From positions 21,790,363 to 21,854,362 of the forward strand of contig NC_052135.2 of NCBI RefSeq assembly GCF_016086655.4: a DNA stretch of 64,000 nt, given 5' to 3'. Position 1 is the first letter of the stretch. Each line of letters opens with the position of its first letter. The DNA comes from Lepeophtheirus salmonis (taxonomy: Eukaryota > Arthropoda > Copepoda > Siphonostomatoida > Caligidae). The notes beneath the pieces were generated by a model, which saw only the letters and a program-made list of their open reading frames with translations, ran no database searches and was not told where the DNA came from. The position numbers were made by a program, and so were the translations under genes. Below, piece after piece: positions 59,709-64,000 of the stretch.

Positions 59709-60931
59709 CAGGGGTGGGCAGAAGTATCTGGACAATATTTTTAAATAAGAAATCCATACTAGATGGCATTTTAAGACAAAAATTATCTCATATAAAATTT
59801 TAATTGAACAATTAGCTGTTGTAACATTCAAAATATCAGTGATCCCCCTCGGCATTGATCGCCAACTGTTAACGGGAAATAAAGGCTAAGCAGGCATTTA
59901 TTACATCTCTCTTGTTTAAGCAGGGAATGTTCCTCTTTGCCAAGAGCTTCAGAGATCTCAAGGAGCTGTGAGAATGTTTGTTTACCTTCCTTCTCAGCTT
60001 TGATTGCAACTAAAAGTCACACAGATTAAGGTTAGATCTATCGGAAGGCCACTAATCAACTTTGATAATGATGTGGAACTGGCTGTTAAGGTTATACATA
60101 CCAGTTTTGGTAACAGGAAAAGGTGCTTAGTCTTGAATTCCCATTAATCTTATATCTGGAGGGTAAATGGATTCCAGCTATGTCATTAAAACATTCTTAA
60201 AAAGGTCCAAGTTCATTGAGGAGGTCAACTAGAAACCATTGTTAAAAATAAATATGAGCTAGTCGGACATTCCCGTCACTTTTAATACAGCTAAACACCA
60301 TTATCTTGGACGGGAACTTGGTCTACATCACAGGAGGAACATTACCTCTGCCATTTGGCAGCCAGAGATCATTCTTTTTGTTGTAGGTAGCGTCCAAGCG
60401 GAAATTACTCATCACTGAATAGCATTAGGGTACCTGGATTTCATTTACAAATTAGACGGAGTTCTTTACCTATTTTTATCCTGATGTCAATCATCTTCAT
60501 TGTAAGACGCTGATGCCTTCCCTTGATCTAGAACTTCAAGCCAAGGTCTGCCTCAGTTCTTAGCTTAGTCTCTTATTGATGGACCTCCTTAGAGTAAGAG
60601 CAGCTTTTGAGATACTAGGACTTGCTTTTATGGACCTCTTGAGCCCAGCCAGGAAGTGGCCATTCCACTTTTTGGCTTTGTGTGAGCCACATGAGAAATA
60701 AGAAAGCCCTTAACCGCCTTTTGACTTTATTGATTGCCTAGCATCGTTGAAGGCCTCAAACAATTCTGCAATGACTTTACGTTTGTCCTCTTGCTGCTTT
60801 AAGATGAAACGGAACAGACTAAGTATAAACACAAAAATTCGTGTCAATGAAGTACTTCCAGACAGAGTTAGAGCTTAGCAAGATAAGCAGCATGAAAAAA
60901 GCAATTGTTCCGATACTTCTGCTTACCTCTG
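59709..60931 (-). mobile_element. Near-full-length mariner/Tc1-type transposon with TIRs, transposase degraded
   Basis: Ends are inverted repeats: CAGGGGTGGGCAGAAGTATC at left and the reverse complement of GATACTTCTGCTTACCTCTG at right, followed inwards by (G)GACAAT/GAACAATT. A TA follows the right end (60932-60933); the left flank is TT, so one duplication is mutated. At 1,223 bp it is near full size. The minus strand gives broken transposase sequence: LGLKVLDQGKASALTMK (linker), MLFSDE (first catalytic region), GLPIDLTLI (a decayed SPDLNP region). Many stops are present. It is a different family from the element at 12940. Confidence 0.75.
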
Positions 60932-60933
60932 TA

Positions 60934-61252
60934 TATGGTATGCCAAATACCTTTACTGGCTTAGTAGTTTTTGTAGTTTCAATATTCAATCATTTTAAAA
61001 AATAATTTGATTAATTTAATTATTTAGTATTTATTGATTACAACTACTTTAAATAAAAGACGAACTATTATTTGATGGGCTCTTCTCTTTTCATTTAACA
61101 ATAGATAAATTATAATTTATTGTACGTTTCATATGTGTTTAAGAATAAAAACGTGTGCAAATGCTGATAGATGTATAATTTTAGTCAAAAGCTTAAGATC
61201 CAACCTGTGAATGTTTCTATAATGTTACAATGTTTGGTTTTATATATTTCAG
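60934..61252. other. End of intron 4
   Basis: AT-rich; ends with a TGTTTGGTTTTATATATTTC pyrimidine-rich tract before the AG of exon 5. Confidence 0.45.
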
Positions 61253-61455
61253 CTATGCTTGGAAAGATGAGTATGGAATATGGAACTCCCCGTCAAAATC
61301 TGGAGTCTCTGAGTCACAATCCTCCTGCAATGAATTAATTCTTGTTCGCAATAGTACAAATGGTATGAAATACTTTCGTCGGCTAACAGCTCCTTGTGCA
61401 AAGAAAAACTGGTTCATTTGTGCAGGGAAAATTGATTCTTCAAAGTATTCTGGGG
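61253..61455 (+). CDS. Exon 5: C-terminal half of the C-type-lectin-like domain; gene continues beyond the window
   Basis: This exon encodes residues 478-545. The acceptor is TATATATTTCAG and the donor is TCTGGGG|GTGAGT (phase 1), so at least one more exon lies beyond the window or in its last 2.5 kb. It joins exon 4 in frame through an AGC codon. It supplies the rest of the CTLD fold: cysteines at 503, 526 and 534, ending APCAKKNWFIC, the typical CTLD terminal motif. Neither EPN/QPD nor WND, the calcium and sugar-binding signatures, is present, so carbohydrate binding of the classical kind is not expected. NST at about 511 is a possible glycosylation site. The C451-C503 spacing is short for a CTLD, so a small exon could be missing in the preceding intron. 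Confidence 0.75.
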
Positions 61456-62788
61456 GTGAGTCACTTTGAGAAAATTATTTCTTTATTATAATATGTCAAA
61501 TTTTTATATTTCAAGTTAAAATATTCGTATTCATTACAAATAATAATCGTTCTAACAATAGCGATGAAAATAAATAAAATATGCTCACAAAATTTAGTAA
61601 AAATTAAAAACGACATAAAAGAAGTCATAAAGAACTCGACTATAAGTATGAATACATAAAAAGAAAACCATTCTACAAAATGTATAAGAAGACAATCACA
61701 GCATTAATTAAATGATCAATAGAGCCAAAAACATATTACTAGATCAGAGGTAAACACTATCCATTTTATGTAAAGCCCTCCAAAATATTGAGCTCCCTTT
61801 CTACATTTTTTTTATATATATTGGAATCAGATCCAAGTAGAGTATATATAGTTTCTTCAATTTTGCAGATAATCGCTTCTAGTTTGAAGCCATTCGGACA
61901 ATGAGGTATGAAAAAATAAATACAATCTACAATGTGGTGTGTTAATTTTCTTGCACCCAAAATACAATTTTAAATTTGAATTTACAAGTAATAAATATAT
62001 GTATTAATCATGCTATCATAGAAAGAGTTCTATTATTTTGCCACTCTTGATCGTTATATAAAAAAACTAATATAAATCAACATTGACAACTCCCCATTGG
62101 AACGGGTTCCTATGATCCACTCAACTTCTGTTATGTTTGCCTTTTACACTTTTCTTTATTTTTAGTCCATAGAGAGTTATAACTGGCGTTTTTTTAGAAC
62201 AGCAATACTCTAAGTGTCCCAAATTTTCAATGCTATTTTGCTAAAAGGAGAAAGTTTGGCAATTTAGTCTAAATTATTTTATTTTTTGAATAATAAGATA
62301 CAAAATTATGTATGTATTTATATATACATACAAATTTATTAATGAATGTATTGTAGACTATAGATGTATACCTGTTATCTACCTGTTGTAGTGTTTTTCT
62401 ATTCTACTATGTAATATATATAATACATATATAAGCTTTATAATTGATTAAAAAACTAATAAAAAAACTTTTCCTAGTTTCGAATAGTACATTAATTAAT
62501 AATTCAAAATTTGGTTGTATCTACATTATGAACAATGTAGACAAAAATCAGAAAGTTTAAAAACACAAAATTATCAACACCGTATCAAAGGAGAAACTCT
62601 TCATTTAGATTTAAAATAGTCTAGGTATGCTTTAATGTTATTTAATTATATATAAATAACACTTTTTTATATCCCAAGTCATCAGTATTTTAGGATAAGG
62701 AATCAATTTATGACGACTTTATTTATCAACTAGCTCCTAATGTCATAAATAAAGATAGGATAACAAATCTATACAGTATACACTATGG
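61456..62788. other. Start of intron 5, nothing recognised
   Basis: Follows the GTGAGT donor. AT-rich; no further exon identified. Confidence 0.4.
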
Positions 62789-62860
62789 CAGTGGTACCCA
62801 ACCTTTTTCTAACTGTGGACCGATCACCGCTTGACCATTTTACTTAGGACAGGGAGCGGG
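62789..62860 (+). mobile_element. Possible hAT-type terminus
   Basis: CAGTGGTACCCAACCTTTTT is the standard hAT start, followed by CTGTGGACCGATCACCGC. No matching inverted end was found before 64000. An (ATA)n microsatellite follows at 62865-62882. Confidence 0.35.
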
Positions 62861-62882
62861 AGCTAATAATAATAATAATATG

Positions 62883-64000
62883 AACCCACTGTGTGTTGTT
62901 ATCTAAGTGGCAAATCAGTTTAAAAGGCGTCATTACCTCACTTGAGAGCCTATTGCCGCATATTATGCAATAATATATACGCTAGGGTGTAACGAAATGA
63001 CAAAAGTCGGTAACTTGGTCTGACGGGATATTTTTTATTTTGCATTATAGTTCCAAACATGCTTCCAATAAATAAACGTTCCCTTTTGGTACCACGTCTT
63101 ACGCGCATTTATTCTCTTCATTTTTAATACTCAAATCTTGTTTTTTGATACCAAGTGACCAATATATTAGTATCAAATATACTTTCGTTGTTCATTTATT
63201 GCATATAAAACACCCTATTTTACCAATTTATAATTTTAAATTACAAATACTGTCCATTAAACTTTTAAAAATACAATCTTTTATTGTATATTCCTAAATT
63301 TCTAGGGCTGATTTGTTTTTATTGCAGGTTGCATATTTTTATTTTATATTGTATAACTTTGATATTTTTCATTTATTATTAAAATTTGATACTTTTTTTT
63401 CGATAATCTTTCAAAAAGAGACTATGAATTTTTTAAGTAAATTGCTTCTCATTATTTTTTGAAATGCTGTGAGCTACTTAGAGAACCTTATGTAGGACCT
63501 ATAAATGAGTACGATACTGCATCTATTATGGCTGACGTCCTTCTACTTTCTACATGGAAAGAAACAAATGTTAATTTATCATGCTATCTATCTGCACAAT
63601 TGACACATCAATCATTGGAAGAGCAAAGCTAAAATGGGATATTAAAAACATGGAAAATATCATCAAAAGTTTTGAAAAATTATTATTTTATGGGAGTAAA
63701 CTAATTTTGGTAAAAATGGTGGCTCCTGGGGTTCTCATACAACTAATAGAGAAACTTTTGGGCCCTAAACTTGTTTAAATAGTGTGTGAACTTCATACTA
63801 ATAAATTACCGCTATGTTACATAATAGCTGGGCTCGATGGTACCAAAAATGGAGATAACTCGTTTTCAAGAAAATGAATAATATATATGAAATTTTATTA
63901 TGCGCTTATGTATTATAAGATGGGGAACTTGGGAAAATTATTTGTGGTGCCGTTCACGACTTTGAATTTGATTATAAATTCTGAAAAATAAGCACAAGTT
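62883..64000. other. Intron 5 or downstream, nothing recognised
   Basis: A + strand open frame of 65 codons (63581-63778) is not flanked by clear splice signals in the phase the gene needs, and I do not recognise it. Confidence 0.3.

Larger units (their letters stand above)
29566..61252 (+). other. Large intron 4 (31.7 kb) splitting the lectin-like domain
   Basis: It is bounded by GTAAGG and TTTCAG, with matching phase 2 on both sides. The other introns are 1,733, 822 and 61 bp, so this one is exceptional. It contains most of the mobile-element remnants listed here and no other convincing host exon. Confidence 0.6.

Noticed and set aside
63581..63778. 65-aa + frame near the window end as a possible exon 6
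   Set aside because: No clear phase-1 acceptor before it, and the sequence does not continue a lectin-like or CUB pattern.

Overview
This is eukaryotic, strongly AT-rich DNA with long homopolymer runs, sparse coding sequence, spliced exons with GT/AG borders and a dense load of decayed transposons. There are no prokaryotic operons, rRNA or CRISPR arrays. The transposon mix (several Tc1/mariner lineages, Helitrons, non-LTR retrotransposons, Harbinger, hAT and P-element/THAP remnants) fits an arthropod. A caligid copepod (sea louse, Lepeophtheirus-like) is my best guess, but it is inference from memory and was not searched.

Layout. Bases 1-25516 look intergenic: no convincing host exon, only transposon remnants and interspersed repeats. 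The one host gene I can support runs on the + strand from an ATG at 25517 and leaves the window. Five exons join in frame with consistent phases: 25517-25839, 27573-27670, 28493-28747, 28809-29565 and 61253-61455. They give 545 residues: a signal peptide, a basic linker with a furin-like RRKR site, a region with no recognised domain, two four-cysteine CUB-like modules, and a C-type-lectin-like domain (CTLD) split by a 31.7-kb intron. It is probably a secreted or type I membrane protein, continuing downstream.

The large intron (29566-61252) is a transposon graveyard. It holds mariner/Tc1 copies (33590, 37127, 56512, 59709), a P-element/THAP transposase wreck (39005-41193), two Helitron-like elements lying head to tail (joint at 43738-43745) with a jockey/CR1-type retrotransposon fragment between the second copy's ends, a hAT MITE with a perfect 8-bp target duplication (51287-51532), and several local duplications. 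Upstream of the gene are a complete but internally degraded mariner with TIRs and TA duplication (12940-13630), a non-LTR retrotransposon tail (12480-12870), a Harbinger remnant (21065-21325), and an internally deleted Tc1 element with TIRs (23898-24395) that resembles the Tc1 family known from salmonid fish.

How it fits together. The only protein-level biology is the CUB-CUB-CTLD gene, plausibly an extracellular recognition or adhesion protein. The rest is mobile DNA, mostly inactive, that has enlarged the introns and flanks. An inverted pair of one repeat in intron 1 (26193-26830) could fold into a long hairpin in the pre-mRNA.
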